A stretch of 64,000 nucleotides of DNA from NCBI RefSeq assembly GCF_002796545.1, contig NZ_CP024895.1:186001-250000 (forward strand). The letters are read 5' to 3'. Numbering within the stretch: position 1 is the stretch's first letter; the number at the start of each line of letters is the position of its first letter. This stretch comes from Amycolatopsis sp. AA4 (GTDB taxonomy: Bacteria > Actinomycetota > Actinomycetes > Mycobacteriales > Pseudonocardiaceae). This document shows positions 10,410-19,538 of this stretch, piece by piece. The notes below the pieces were generated by a model. The model saw nothing but the letters and a program-made list of their open reading frames with translations, had not been told where the DNA came from and did not search any database. The position numbers were made by a program, and so were the translations under genes.

Positions 10410-10521
10410 GAAGGGCGCAAGGGCAAGGCATTCGCGGCGCGCACCGCGATGCCGCGAGCCAGCCCCTCTGGCGGACGTCGACCACGGCGCCGGCGGCCTG
10501 CGCAGTGTCTATCATCGTCGC

Positions 10522-11064
10522 GTGGCTACCCCCTCTCCGTCCGCCGATCGCGCCAGGCGGGTGGAGCGCGCGCGTGCTCTGCGCAGCATGGCGGAATACC
10601 GAACGGGCTCGGCGGACCAGGCGCCGAGCCCGTTCGAGACCGAAATGGCGCGGAAAAGACTCGCCGCCTTTCTGGCGAAAAACGGGCTGGTCCACGCCGA
10701 CCTCGATCAGAACGTCCGCGCGGCGGCGTGGCCCGGCCCGGATGGCGATCGGGACTGGACTGTGCCGAAGCCGCACGAACGGCGCGTCGTGCACCGCATG
10801 GAAGGGTTCACCTCGCCGGGCGGCCGGGCACGGGCCTGGTGCCGGTGCGGGTACGGAGCCAAACCCCGCGCCGACCGGGAGCAGGCGCTGAGCGCACTGC
10901 GCGCCGAGCACCCGAGCGACCCGCCAGTGTGCTGCCTGTGCGGGAGGGACTACACCGACAGCGGGTGGATGTCCATCCGCGACGGCTTGCAGGTGCTGGT
11001 CGACAATCGCGACGGCGAGTTCATGTGCTGCGACGACTTCACGAGCTGCACGGCTCGATTCTGA
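10522..11064 (+). CDS. Small Cys-rich (putative zinc-binding) protein, probably leaderless
   Basis: A 180-residue protein. A TATCAT hexamer at 10510-10515 lies six bases before the GTG at 10522, the arrangement of a leaderless actinobacterial mRNA, and this decides the start. The N-terminal third is basic and helical. The C-terminal half has Cys pairs WCRCG, CCLCG and CCDDFTSC, consistent with one or two structural zinc sites. Function is unknown. It is the last + strand gene before a convergent operon; the 166 bases to the next stop contain no clear terminator. Confidence 0.65.
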   Translation: MATPSPSADRARRVERARALRSMAEYRTGSADQAPSPFETEMARKRLAAFLAKNGLVHADLDQNVRAAAWPGPDGDRDWTVPKPHERRVVHRMEGFTSPGGRARAWCRCGYGAKPRADREQALSALRAEHPSDPPVCCLCGRDYTDSGWMSIRDGLQVLVDNRDGEFMCCDDFTSCTARF

Positions 11065-11230
11065 GCCGCCGGACAGTTCTCGGCCCGGACCGCGGGGCGA
11101 TCGCCGGGGCAAGGCGGCGGCGCCCTTGCGCGGTCGCCTGCGGCGACGTGTGCTCCGGAGACGGTTCACAGGGCTGCCGAGGCGGGAGTTCAGCACCGGC
11201 GGCGGGCGAGCCGTGCGCTGCGCGCGGGCG

Positions 11231-12484
11231 TTACCGCCGGGCGCGTCCGCGCGAGGAGACGTCGGCTCCGGGAGCGGGATGGTTTCGGACTGCGGGCGGC
11301 CCGTCGAGAGTGCGCCTGATCACGGACTGTCCTTCCGGGACGGCGCCGGCGAGTCGCTCGGCGGTGGTGCGCAGAGCCGCCGAGACGGCGTCCACGGTCT
11401 GGCGGACCTCGTGCAGCGGTCGTTTGCGGTCCCGTGCCGCGGATTGCAAGGCATCGCTGGCCTGTTGTGCATGGTGGTGGAGCGCGGCCTGGACCACAAT
11501 GGACACGGCGTTTTCGCTGGCCGGCGCGGACTTGCGGGCCAGGTCCATGAGCTCGTCGGGCGGAAGGCCCTGCCCGTGATCGTCGGCATGGACCTCGCCT
11601 TCCCAGGCCACGGTGACCGGGTCGACCGGTTCCGGCGGGGACGCTGCGGCGAGAGCGCGGATCGACCGCCAGGTGGCGGCGTGCGCGGGCGATCCGGTGA
11701 AGTCCTCCGGCGTGAACCGCGTGATCAGATCCGGCCGCTTGCCCGCCAGCACGTCGCCGATCAGCCGTTTCTCGGCTCGGTCGACCAGCAAAGCCGGCGG
11801 CGGGACGGTCGGGGCGAGCGAGGCAGGGTCCTCGGCGAGCGGGATGCCGGAACCGGGTCCGCGAATGCCGTTGCTCAAAGCTCGGTCGAGGTCCTGGATC
11901 GCGCGCAGGTCGCCGGAGATCCGGCCGCTGCCCGCGACCGACCGGGTCCGCACGGCCCACCGTTCGATTTGGCGGCGTGCGGAACTCTCCAGCACTCGCT
12001 CGGCGTAATGCGCGTGGTGCGGAGTCGTGCTCGGCGGCGCGGCCAGGTACAGCTCGGTCATCAAGCGGGACTGCCGTGCCGTGCCGGTGCCGGTCCTGTC
12101 GGCGAGGACGTCCCGCACCGCGAGGATGTTGCGGGTGACGGCGTTGCGTGTCGCCGGCGAGAAGTCGTTGCCGACCAAGGCTTTCTCGGACACCGACTGC
12201 AGCAGCCCCCGGCCGTGCAGATCCTGCATCGCCGAGTAGACCGCCCCCAGTTCGGGGTCCGCGAAATCGTGCGGCCGCAGCCATCCCTGCACGTCGGCCA
12301 GCCGCGCCGGACGGTGCAGCAGGGCTCCGAGCAGTGCCCGTTCGGCGAGCCGGGTCGCGCCGCCGGGTGGGGAGGCGACGGCGTCGCGACGGGCGCCGGT
12401 GGTGACGGGTGCCGGCGGCGGCGCGTGGCCGACGTCGGCCGGCGGGCCGGCGCGTCCGGCCACCCGAGGGGCCGGGACGGTCAC
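11231..12484 (-). CDS. Protein with two DnaB N-terminal-like domains and no helicase core
   Basis: A 417-residue protein. Residues about 44-115 match the DnaB helicase N-terminal domain (AERALLGALLH, DFADPELGAVYSAM), and a second, divergent copy lies at about 226-300 (AEKRLIGDVL, FTPEDF). The RecA-like helicase domain with its Walker motifs is absent. In DnaB this domain mediates hexamer and primase contacts, so a role in replication or transfer-DNA loading is plausible but inferred. The GTG start overlaps the stop of the upstream small gene (GTGA), showing translational coupling. A paralog lies just upstream at 12819-14483. Confidence 0.75.
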   Translation of the reverse strand: MTVPAPRVAGRAGPPADVGHAPPPAPVTTGARRDAVASPPGGATRLAERALLGALLHRPARLADVQGWLRPHDFADPELGAVYSAMQDLHGRGLLQSVSEKALVGNDFSPATRNAVTRNILAVRDVLADRTGTGTARQSRLMTELYLAAPPSTTPHHAHYAERVLESSARRQIERWAVRTRSVAGSGRISGDLRAIQDLDRALSNGIRGPGSGIPLAEDPASLAPTVPPPALLVDRAEKRLIGDVLAGKRPDLITRFTPEDFTGSPAHAATWRSIRALAAASPPEPVDPVTVAWEGEVHADDHGQGLPPDELMDLARKSAPASENAVSIVVQAALHHHAQQASDALQSAARDRKRPLHEVRQTVDAVSAALRTTAERLAGAVPEGQSVIRRTLDGPPAVRNHPAPGADVSSRGRARR

Positions 12485-12753
12485 CGGCCCTCGCGGGCGT
12501 CCGCGTCGGCGACGGCCTGGTCGGCCATCGCGAACCTGCCGCGGGGGTCTTCGACGTCGTCGAATATCGCGGCAAGGGAGTCCACGGCGGGGGTGTAGTC
12601 AGCTTTGCCGACTTCGCGCACGTACCAGCGATCTCGGAACTTGACCGCGTCGGGCACCACGCCTCCCAGCGACCGGGAGAATCGGCGCGCCTCCCCGGCG
12701 TCGACGTACGCCTGCATCTGCGCGGGCGCGATGTCGCTGAGCGGTTCCCCCAT
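12481..12753 (-). CDS. Small hypothetical protein between two DnaB-N-like genes
   Basis: A 90-residue protein. AAGGAG lies eight bases before the ATG at 12753 and fixes the start. It contains YVDAGEARRFSRSLGGVVPDAVKFRDRWYV, here read as a short alpha/beta unit; no family is recognised. Its stop overlaps the GTG of the downstream DnaB-N-like gene, so both should be made in fixed ratio. Confidence 0.7.
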   Translation of the reverse strand: MGEPLSDIAPAQMQAYVDAGEARRFSRSLGGVVPDAVKFRDRWYVREVGKADYTPAVDSLAAIFDDVEDPRGRFAMADQAVADADAREGR

Positions 12754-12818
12754 GACGAACTCCTTGGCTTTTTTCCCTGTGGTGGAAACGATCCCTGGCC
12801 GGGCGAAGCCGGAAGTGA

Positions 12819-14483
12819 TCATCGCGCGACGCCCCGCTGGCCGAGCTGCTCAACCGCCTTCTGTCGGTGATGGCTCACGGTGTCGGCCCGTTTCGCCAGC
12901 TTGGACGTCTCTTTCTGCGCATAGTTGAGCAGGGACTGCGGGTCGATCGCCTGGTTCCGGGCCAGGGCCTGGACTGTGTTGCGCACTGTCTGCGACTGGC
13001 GTTTCAGGCTGGCGTCGAAGACCGTCCGCAACGACCTCTCGATCTTGGATTCGCTCTTGTTCGGGGCGGTGTTGAATATCCGGGTCAGCTCCGTGTCCGA
13101 CAGCACCGGCAAGGACGGCTGGCCGGGGACGGGGCGCAGCTCCTCGAAGACCGACACGTAGTTGACCGAGTGCCCCTTCTCCTGGACCCGCTGGATCGCC
13201 GCCCAGGTGTTGGCGTGCTCGGAGGAGGAGAAGTCCTCCGGCGTGAGGCCGAGGTCCAGACCGGTGCCCGAGTGCAGGGCGAGGTGGATCAAGTGGCGTT
13301 CGGCCCGGCGGACCAGCGGCGCGCCCAGCGCCCGCAACCCCGACGGCTGATACGGCTGCGCCGCGAACTCCACGGCCCTGTCCAGGTCCTGGTAGGACTC
13401 GCCGGACGGTCCGGTGCGCTCGACCGCGCGGGCGAGTCGTTCGGCGAGCTTCTCCAACGAGGCTGTCACCGTGGTCAGATTGGACAGCATGTCCTCGGCC
13501 GTGCCCGTGCGGCGGCGGAAGAACGACGGCCGGATCAGCGGCGAGGGGCGGACCATCTGGACGCCTAGGCTCTCGACGTGCCGGCGGACCGAGTCCTCGA
13601 GGACCATGCGACCCAGGCGCATCTGCGCGCCTGGGTCGTAGACGCCGCGGTAGGACACGGTGTCCGCGGGCGCGGCGGCATTGACCTGCCCGACGACCGT
13701 GGCGAGGTTCGGGATCACGGCGTCGGTGAATCGCTGGTCGTGCAGAGCTTCGAGCAGCGCGACGTAGTTGTCCTTGGCCGCCTGCATGCGCTCCTCGTCG
13801 CCCTCGATAGCGTTCACCTCCTGAAGACCGTTGGTGTGGGCCAGGCCCCGGATCGTGGTGTATAGCGCCCGCAGGGACGATTCGGAGAAATCTCTGGGGC
13901 CGAGGAACTTCTCGATGTCGTCGATCGCGTTCGGCGTGTGGATCAGGCTGCCGAGCAGCGCATGCTGGGGCAGCAGGTTCGGGTTGTACGTGTAGCGCGT
14001 CGGCTTGTCCTCCTCCGCCTTCGCCTCGCCGGCGGCCTCGGGAGGCTTCGCTGCCGCGGCCGGTTCCGAAGCAGCTTCCGGCCGCGGGCCCTCACCGCCC
14101 GCCGCGGCGGCCTCGCGACGATCGAGCGCAGCCCTCAACGGCCCCACCGGCCGTTCCTCTGCCTTGGCGGGCTTTGCATCCCTCAAGCGCTCCCGCCGCG
14201 GCGGGCCCTCTGCCTTCGCCTCGCCGGCGGCCTCGGGAGGCTTCGCTGCCGCGGCCGGTTCCGAAGCAGCTTCCGGCCGCGGGCCCTCACCGCCCGCCGC
14301 GGCGGCCTCGCGACGATCGAGCGCAGCCCTCAGCCCCAACCGCTGCGGCGGCTCCTCCGCTGGTACGGGTTCCGACGGGGCGGCGTCAGCGCGATCGCGC
14401 CCGAGCAAGCGGTCGCTGATGCGACGGCCCGCGCCGTTGATCCGCTGTCTTTCGTCGACGTTTACGGTCGTGTTCTCAGCCAC
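12819..14483 (-). CDS. Second DnaB N-terminal-like protein with duplicated Ala/Glu-rich arm
   Basis: A 554-residue protein starting at GTG 14483, ten bases after a GGGGG ribosome site. The first 155 residues are a charged, low-complexity arm made of two near-identical units, caused by a 121-bp direct repeat. Two DnaB N-terminal-like domains follow, at about 165-235 (PQHALLGSLIH, DFSESSLRALYTTI) and 385-450 (RAERHLIHLAL, LTPEDFSSSEH). The C terminus is basic and helical. As in its downstream paralog, no helicase core is present, so it is not a complete DnaB. It probably acts as a scaffold or loader in plasmid DNA processing; this is inference. Confidence 0.75.
   Translation of the reverse strand: MAENTTVNVDERQRINGAGRRISDRLLGRDRADAAPSEPVPAEEPPQRLGLRAALDRREAAAAGGEGPRPEAASEPAAAAKPPEAAGEAKAEGPPRRERLRDAKPAKAEERPVGPLRAALDRREAAAAGGEGPRPEAASEPAAAAKPPEAAGEAKAEEDKPTRYTYNPNLLPQHALLGSLIHTPNAIDDIEKFLGPRDFSESSLRALYTTIRGLAHTNGLQEVNAIEGDEERMQAAKDNYVALLEALHDQRFTDAVIPNLATVVGQVNAAAPADTVSYRGVYDPGAQMRLGRMVLEDSVRRHVESLGVQMVRPSPLIRPSFFRRRTGTAEDMLSNLTTVTASLEKLAERLARAVERTGPSGESYQDLDRAVEFAAQPYQPSGLRALGAPLVRRAERHLIHLALHSGTGLDLGLTPEDFSSSEHANTWAAIQRVQEKGHSVNYVSVFEELRPVPGQPSLPVLSDTELTRIFNTAPNKSESKIERSLRTVFDASLKRQSQTVRNTVQALARNQAIDPQSLLNYAQKETSKLAKRADTVSHHRQKAVEQLGQRGVAR
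14017..14137. repeat. 121-bp direct repeat, copy 1
   Basis: Identical over 121 bases to 14212-14332, offset 195 bp (65 codons). Both copies are within the DnaB-N-like gene and keep its frame, so each encodes about 40 residues of the same Ala/Glu/Pro arm. Confidence 0.97.
14212..14332. repeat. 121-bp direct repeat, copy 2
   Basis: Second identical copy of 14017-14137. Exact identity at DNA level implies a recent duplication or gene conversion, and the array could expand or contract by 65 codons. Confidence 0.97.
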
Positions 14484-14551
14484 GGTCGACCCCCTGTCTT
14501 TGTGGCGTGGGACTGGCGGCGTGCTGCGCCCCGCGCAGCACGCTTGCTCGC

Positions 14552-16198
14552 TCAGCGCGTTCGCGGACGCGCGGGCGTGGTCGTGGCGGTGCGGTGCACG
14601 GTCGCCGGGCGTGCCGCCGCGGCCTTTCCGGCGGCGTTCTCGGCGTTGGCGGCGTTCTGCTCGTTGGCGGCGTTCGCCTGCCCGTCCGCGCGCTCGTCGA
14701 TCGTCGGCGTGTCGGGGTCGTCGGGCGTCGCCCGGTCGGCTGCGGCGCGGCCCTCGTCCTTGTCCGCACGGCCGTGCCACGCCGCGGCCTCGGGGATGCC
14801 GTCGGGATACAGCTCGGCCGCCCGCTGCTGGATCCGTTCGTCGTCGGGGAACTTCTCCACGATCATCGCGTCGACCTCGGGATAGCTGTGCCCGAACATC
14901 GTCAGGGCGGAACGGCGGTCGATCGCCTTGTCCGGATCCCATTTCCTGACGGTTTCGGCGAGTTCGGCTGTCGTGTCCGCGTCGAGTTCTCGCGCGGCCA
15001 TGACTTCGGCCGCCGTTTCCCCGGTCACCGCGGCGGCGACAGGGGATTCCCCGCGCCTGCGGGCTTCCGCGCGGGCGGCGGCTTTGCTGCGCGGGACCAC
15101 CGACGGGAACTTCCGTTCGAGTTCGCGGTCTACGGTCTGGCCCCAGCGCGTGTACTCGGCTTTCGCCATGAACCGGTGCTCGGTGTTGTCCGGATCCAGG
15201 CCGCGCGCCCAGCGCAGCGCGTCCGCGGGGGAGCTGCCCGGCCCCGGCCGCGGCGGCGACGTGGCCACCACCTCGCCGTCGACGACCATGCCGCCGCCGG
15301 GCGGCGGTGCCCCCCGCCCTGGCTCCCGGTCCGTGCCGGGCGCGCGGACGGTGTCCTCGTAGCGCGGCAGCTCCCGGGCCTGGTTCAGCACGGAGTAGGC
15401 CGCCCGGGAGGGCCATTTGACCTCGCGCCAGCTGCTCAGCGCCCGCCCGATGATCATGGCCAGCCGGTCGGGGTCGGCGCCGACGCGGGAGACTTCCTCG
15501 TTGGCCAGGGCGTGCAGCTCCTGCCAGGCGGCGAAATCCGGGTGCATCGGGTCGCGCTCGTCGGTCAGCCGGGTCGCGAGCGTCCCGGGCACGTTGCGGT
15601 GCAGCGCCTCGGCCCAGGCGTCCTCGCCGAGCGCGAGCGGGCGGGCCCTGCCCCCCATCCTCGGCCCGGCGTTGGCGTTTGGTTCGGACCACTCGTATTC
15701 GTCGGAGAATTCGCCGGGGCGGTGCCCGGCGAGCTCGTGGATCCGCGTGAGGTCGGCCGGGGTCGGGTGATCCCGCAGCCACTTGGCCAGATCGGCGGCG
15801 TCCTCGGCGTCGCGGCACACGACGAACAGCGACGCGCTGGGCGCCCCGGAATTGGTGTAGGTGTGGGCCTCGACGCCCCAGCCGGTGCCCTCGTCGTCCA
15901 TCTTCGCCCACCACACGGCAGACGGCTCGCCCTCGAACTGGGTGGCCAGGTCGGCGGGAACCCGGCGCGTCCAGGCTTCCTGCTCGTCGTCCCTCATCAG
16001 CCGCAACGGCGGCACCTGCCGGGCCAGGTGTTCCAGGTCGGACTGCTCGGCGTCGCTGCGAGCCATGCGGCCCGCGCGTTCGCGGCTGGCCGCCAGCCGC
16101 TGGCTGAGCAGCTGGCTGAACTGGTTGATCGCGAACGCCCACTGCTGAAAATCGTGGCCCGACGGCAACGGAATCGGCGTCAACAGCGGCTCGCTCAT
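14552..16198 (-). CDS. Hypothetical 548-residue protein heading the DnaB-N-like operon
   Basis: A soluble, acidic protein. It opens with a helical section (FQQWAFAINQFSQLLSQRLAASRERAGR), followed by a mixed domain with AVWWAKMDDEGTGWGVEAHTY and then an Ala-rich disordered tail. The C-terminal 100 residues are low complexity (ANAANEQNAANAENAA). No catalytic motif is seen. It is the first gene of a - strand operon with 12819-14483, 12481-12753 and 11231-12484, so it likely works with the DnaB-N-like proteins. The 304 bases before it are a divergent promoter region shared with 16502. Confidence 0.7.
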   Translation of the reverse strand: MSEPLLTPIPLPSGHDFQQWAFAINQFSQLLSQRLAASRERAGRMARSDAEQSDLEHLARQVPPLRLMRDDEQEAWTRRVPADLATQFEGEPSAVWWAKMDDEGTGWGVEAHTYTNSGAPSASLFVVCRDAEDAADLAKWLRDHPTPADLTRIHELAGHRPGEFSDEYEWSEPNANAGPRMGGRARPLALGEDAWAEALHRNVPGTLATRLTDERDPMHPDFAAWQELHALANEEVSRVGADPDRLAMIIGRALSSWREVKWPSRAAYSVLNQARELPRYEDTVRAPGTDREPGRGAPPPGGGMVVDGEVVATSPPRPGPGSSPADALRWARGLDPDNTEHRFMAKAEYTRWGQTVDRELERKFPSVVPRSKAAARAEARRRGESPVAAAVTGETAAEVMAARELDADTTAELAETVRKWDPDKAIDRRSALTMFGHSYPEVDAMIVEKFPDDERIQQRAAELYPDGIPEAAAWHGRADKDEGRAAADRATPDDPDTPTIDERADGQANAANEQNAANAENAAGKAAAARPATVHRTATTTPARPRTR

Positions 16199-16501
16199 CC
16201 GGTGTTCCCCCTGTGGTGTCCGGCAGCCGAACCCGCCTCGTGTCTCCCCTCACGAGATGCGCGCGTTCCGCGACCGCGGTCTCTCCCATCCCCGGCCCAC
16301 CGGCCGGCACCTCAGGTGTGCGACGAACACCGGGCGAACAGAATCCTCTTCCTGCCACGCCGGTTAGGACACAGAGTAACCATATTCCCTTGCACTCGGG
16401 AACCCTTACGCGAAACTGCAGGCAGAACGAGCCTTCAAGATCGACAGACAGCCCGCGAATCGTGGCTTACAGTAATCGGTTCCGGTAGCAGGGGGGACAG
16501 G
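16199..16501. promoter_or_regulatory. Divergent intergenic region with a + strand -10
   Basis: About 300 bases between divergent genes and less GC-rich than its surroundings. TACAGT at 16467-16472 is a plausible -10 for the + gene at 16502. I could not place a convincing - strand promoter and see no gene here. Confidence 0.4.
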
Positions 16502-17137
16502 ATGGCCGACGACGAGTACTGGAGCCAGTGGTCTCCGGCGGCGCACGCCCGGCACGAACGGATCATGGACCGCATGAAGCGGGCGACCCACTGGCCGCCG
16601 CGGTACCGGCTCGCCGACGACGCTCCGGTGCCGAAGTGGCTGCGGGAGGCCACCGACGGCCTGCTGTGCCCGCCGGAGGCTCCGACCTTGCAGTTCGCCC
16701 GTGTCTGGGACCGAGTGGACTGGCCGACGCTGGTGGCCGAGCACGGCGACGACCTGGTCGTGGCCGGCACGGTGGGCGCGGGCGGCCCGCACTGGGCGGG
16801 CGTGCTGCGAGCCTGGCAGGTCCTCGAGGACGCCGGTCACGCGCCGGAACTCGACGTCGACCTCTCAGTCGATTTCGCCGGCACCGGCCTGGAATTGACC
16901 CACGGCGGGATCAGCACCGGCTCCAACACGTTGCCCGGCGACGAGGTCCTCAGCGCGATGACCGATGCGCTGCAGGTGGACTGCGAGATGGCCTGGCCGT
17001 CGAGCGGACTGCGCACCGAACGCCGCCGGGCGGACGGGATGCCGGTCCCGGCGGTGCCGATCCAGGCACGCCACAGCGACTGCATCACGACCTGGATCTG
17101 GGCGGGTCTGGGGCCGAACGACGTGCCGCCCCGCTGA
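16502..17137 (+). CDS. Hypothetical protein
   Basis: A 211-residue soluble protein. GGGGGGACAGG precedes the ATG closely and sets the start. It is rich in Trp and Asp (EYWSQWSP, HWPPRYRLADDAPVPKWLREATDG), with a central beta-rich section and a C-terminal ITTWIWAGLG. No family is recognised. It stands alone on the + strand next to a decayed gene. Confidence 0.65.
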   Translation: MADDEYWSQWSPAAHARHERIMDRMKRATHWPPRYRLADDAPVPKWLREATDGLLCPPEAPTLQFARVWDRVDWPTLVAEHGDDLVVAGTVGAGGPHWAGVLRAWQVLEDAGHAPELDVDLSVDFAGTGLELTHGGISTGSNTLPGDEVLSAMTDALQVDCEMAWPSSGLRTERRRADGMPVPAVPIQARHSDCITTWIWAGLGPNDVPPR

Positions 17138-17284
17138 ACTGCGTTGACACCGGGCCGTGCGCGCGCTGGCGGCGCGTTCCCGCCAGGGTCGCGAGGCGAT
17201 GTCCGGCCGCTTCCCGCTCCCCGCCCGGGGCGGCGCCGAACGCGCCGAACAGGGAGCCGAAACCACGGACGCGAGGGGGAACCG

Positions 17285-17715
17285 ATGTAGAGCTACAACC
17301 GGTTCGGGGCGTACCAGCCCGGCGCGGACCTCGCGGCCGCGTTCGCGGCGGCCCGAGCCCAAACGCTGCGGCGGCTGCAGCACGAATACGGCACCGACGA
17401 CACGGACTTCCACTACACCAACACGATCCTCGAAAAACACTGGGATCCGGACGACCGGCCCGCGCTCGTGACGACGCCGGATCAGCTGCCCCCGTACGAC
17501 TACGACGATTGCGAGCTGGACTTCGGCGTCATGGTCGTGTTCAGCGAGAACCGGTTTCGCCGGAGGAATCGCGACGGATCGAACGCGAGGTGCTTGACGA
17601 GGGCGACAACCAGCTGCAGTCCAAATGGGGGCCGTGCGGGGCAGTCCCGGTCACCACGACCGGGCGCGACAGCGGCGCCCCGGACGGCTGGCGGTTCTTC
17701 GGCAACGCTCCCTGA
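17285..17715 (+). pseudogene. Broken gene: stop at codon 2 and an internal frameshift
   Basis: A coherent protein can be read in frame from the ATG at 17285 (SYNRFGAYQPGADLAAAF to FSENRF), but codon 2 is TAG. At about 17555-17562 coding passes to another frame (SPEESRRIEREVLDEGDN to WRFFGNAP), ending at 17715. A GTG at 17468 could start only a short fragment. With two independent lesions, a pseudogene is more likely than a sequencing error. The function of the intact parent is unknown. Confidence 0.6.
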
Positions 17716-17915
17716 CATTCGTGCCAGGCAAGGCAGCGTGCCGATGTGCCCTCCGGACATGCGCGGTACTCCCGACCCGGTACCCGGTGCCGCCAGCGCA
17801 GATCCGCGCCCGTCGAATATGCGCGGCGGCCCGCCCGCCGCGGACAGGCGGTCAGTAGCCGAGCCCGGCACGTGCCGCTGTGCGCGCCGATCGGCAGCGC
17901 GAACTGCGGACTGGG

Positions 17916-19532
17916 CTAGCGCGGCGGCCGGGCGCCAGGGTGATGCCGACGGGCCGGCCGGGCAGGGCGGGCGGTTGTGCGGTCCAGGCGGTCGGCCAGG
18001 CGCGGCGACCTGGTCGCGGAGCGGGCCGCCGCGTTGTTCGCGGCGACGCGGTCCACCGGCAGCACGGCCGCGGTCCGCCGCGCGGCGGCGGCCTGGTGCG
18101 GCCGTCCCGCGTGCTGCTGCCATGCACGGATCTCCGCGACCAGCCCGGCCAGCGCCAGCACCAGCGCCGCGAGCGCGAACTTCTCCTGACCGCGGCCGCT
18201 GATGCTTCCTGCCGCCGCGATCCGGCGGGAGGCGCGGCGCAGCGCGCGGCCGGAGAGGCCGTGGTCGCGGGGGAGCACCCGTCCGGGGATTCTGGCGGCG
18301 CGGTCGAACCGGTCGAACGCCGCAGTGATCGGCCCGCGATCGCGGTACTCGGTCCCCAACGCCAACGCGCCGAGGACGTCGGCTGTCGCGTGCGTGATTC
18401 CGGCCGGGTCCTCGTCGCCGGAGCGGATCCGTTCCGCGGCTTCGTTCACGACCTCGGCGGCTTCTTCGAGCACGTCCAGGCGCGCGTCTGCGGTGGACCT
18501 GCCGTCTTCGGTGCGCTCGACCGGTTCCGCGGCCGGAGTACTCGCCCACCGTTGCATCAGTTTGGGCCAGGTCAGGTCCCTGCCCAGCTTCCCGCCCGAG
18601 AACGGTACCTGCTCGCCCTCGGCGGTGCGGTCGTCCGCGAGGACGTAGGAACATCCCCGGATCTCGCCGTCCGCCGCGTAGGAGGGACGCCAGACGACCT
18701 GGAATTCGCGCAGCCGCGCGAAAAAGTCCTCCGGGCCGCCGGCTGCAGCCGCGGCCTGTGCGACCAGCCGGCGCAGTTCGGTGCGCGCCGGTTCGGCGCG
18801 GCCGTGCCGGGCGGCCTTGCCGATCTCCTGACGCGTCGGCCGTCGCGTCGCCGTCCAGTCGGCTTCCGGGGTCGGGACAAGGCCGAGCTCGCGCTCGAGT
18901 TCGCGGCAGGCTTTGCGCAGGCGGTACCAGTCGTTTCGCGGATAGAACCGGCGCAGCGACCCGCCCTTGTCCGTCACCAAGGTCGCCATGAGGTGAATGT
19001 GGTCGTCGGCGTGCCGGACGGCGACCCAGCGGCAACCGGACTGGTGGATCCCGGTGGCCTCCATCAGGCGCTGCGCGATGCGTTGCCACTGCGCGTCAGT
19101 TAGCGTCGGATCGTCGGGGTGCAAGCGCACCGGGCAGTGCCACACGTACCCGGGCTTGAGCACGACGGCCTCGGCCTTCGGATCCCAGCGGTAGTACTTC
19201 ACCCACTCCGGCGCGTGCGCCGGCGGCCGCTTCTTCCCTGACGTGCGCAGCCACTGCGTCCATTCCTCGGCGCCGGGAAGGTCGTCCGGCGAGGCCGCCG
19301 GGTTGTCGAGCGGCAGCCCGAACTCCTTCGGCAGCTCCGACATCGACCCGATCAGCGCCCGCAGATCGAAATCGAACTCGCCGGGACCCGCTTTCGGCGG
19401 CTGGTGCAGGCCGGGGGAGCCGTCCCAGGACGCGACGATGTGCGGGTTCCGGTGCTCTTCGTGCGCGCCCGGGCCCATCAAGTACGCGATCAGGCCCGCC
19501 GGTCGCCACCCGGACAGGGCTTTCCCGATCAT
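17916..19532 (-). CDS. Relaxase / mobilization nuclease (MOBP-like)
   Basis: A 538-residue DNA relaxase that would nick oriT and pilot the strand during conjugation. The N terminus has the AGLIAYLMGPGAHEEHRNPH signature of actinobacterial relaxases. Residues about 170-180 carry the His-rich metal site HADDHIHLM (histidines three and five positions apart), as in MOBP motif III. The C-terminal 150 residues include a hydrophobic stretch (FALAALVLALAGLVAEI), perhaps a membrane contact, and a basic tail. It follows mobC by six bases. Length and order agree with MobC-relaxase pairs on actinobacterial plasmids. Confidence 0.88.
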   Translation of the reverse strand: MIGKALSGWRPAGLIAYLMGPGAHEEHRNPHIVASWDGSPGLHQPPKAGPGEFDFDLRALIGSMSELPKEFGLPLDNPAASPDDLPGAEEWTQWLRTSGKKRPPAHAPEWVKYYRWDPKAEAVVLKPGYVWHCPVRLHPDDPTLTDAQWQRIAQRLMEATGIHQSGCRWVAVRHADDHIHLMATLVTDKGGSLRRFYPRNDWYRLRKACRELERELGLVPTPEADWTATRRPTRQEIGKAARHGRAEPARTELRRLVAQAAAAAGGPEDFFARLREFQVVWRPSYAADGEIRGCSYVLADDRTAEGEQVPFSGGKLGRDLTWPKLMQRWASTPAAEPVERTEDGRSTADARLDVLEEAAEVVNEAAERIRSGDEDPAGITHATADVLGALALGTEYRDRGPITAAFDRFDRAARIPGRVLPRDHGLSGRALRRASRRIAAAGSISGRGQEKFALAALVLALAGLVAEIRAWQQHAGRPHQAAAARRTAAVLPVDRVAANNAAARSATRSPRLADRLDRTTARPARPARRHHPGARPPR

Positions 19533-19538
19533 CGGCCC

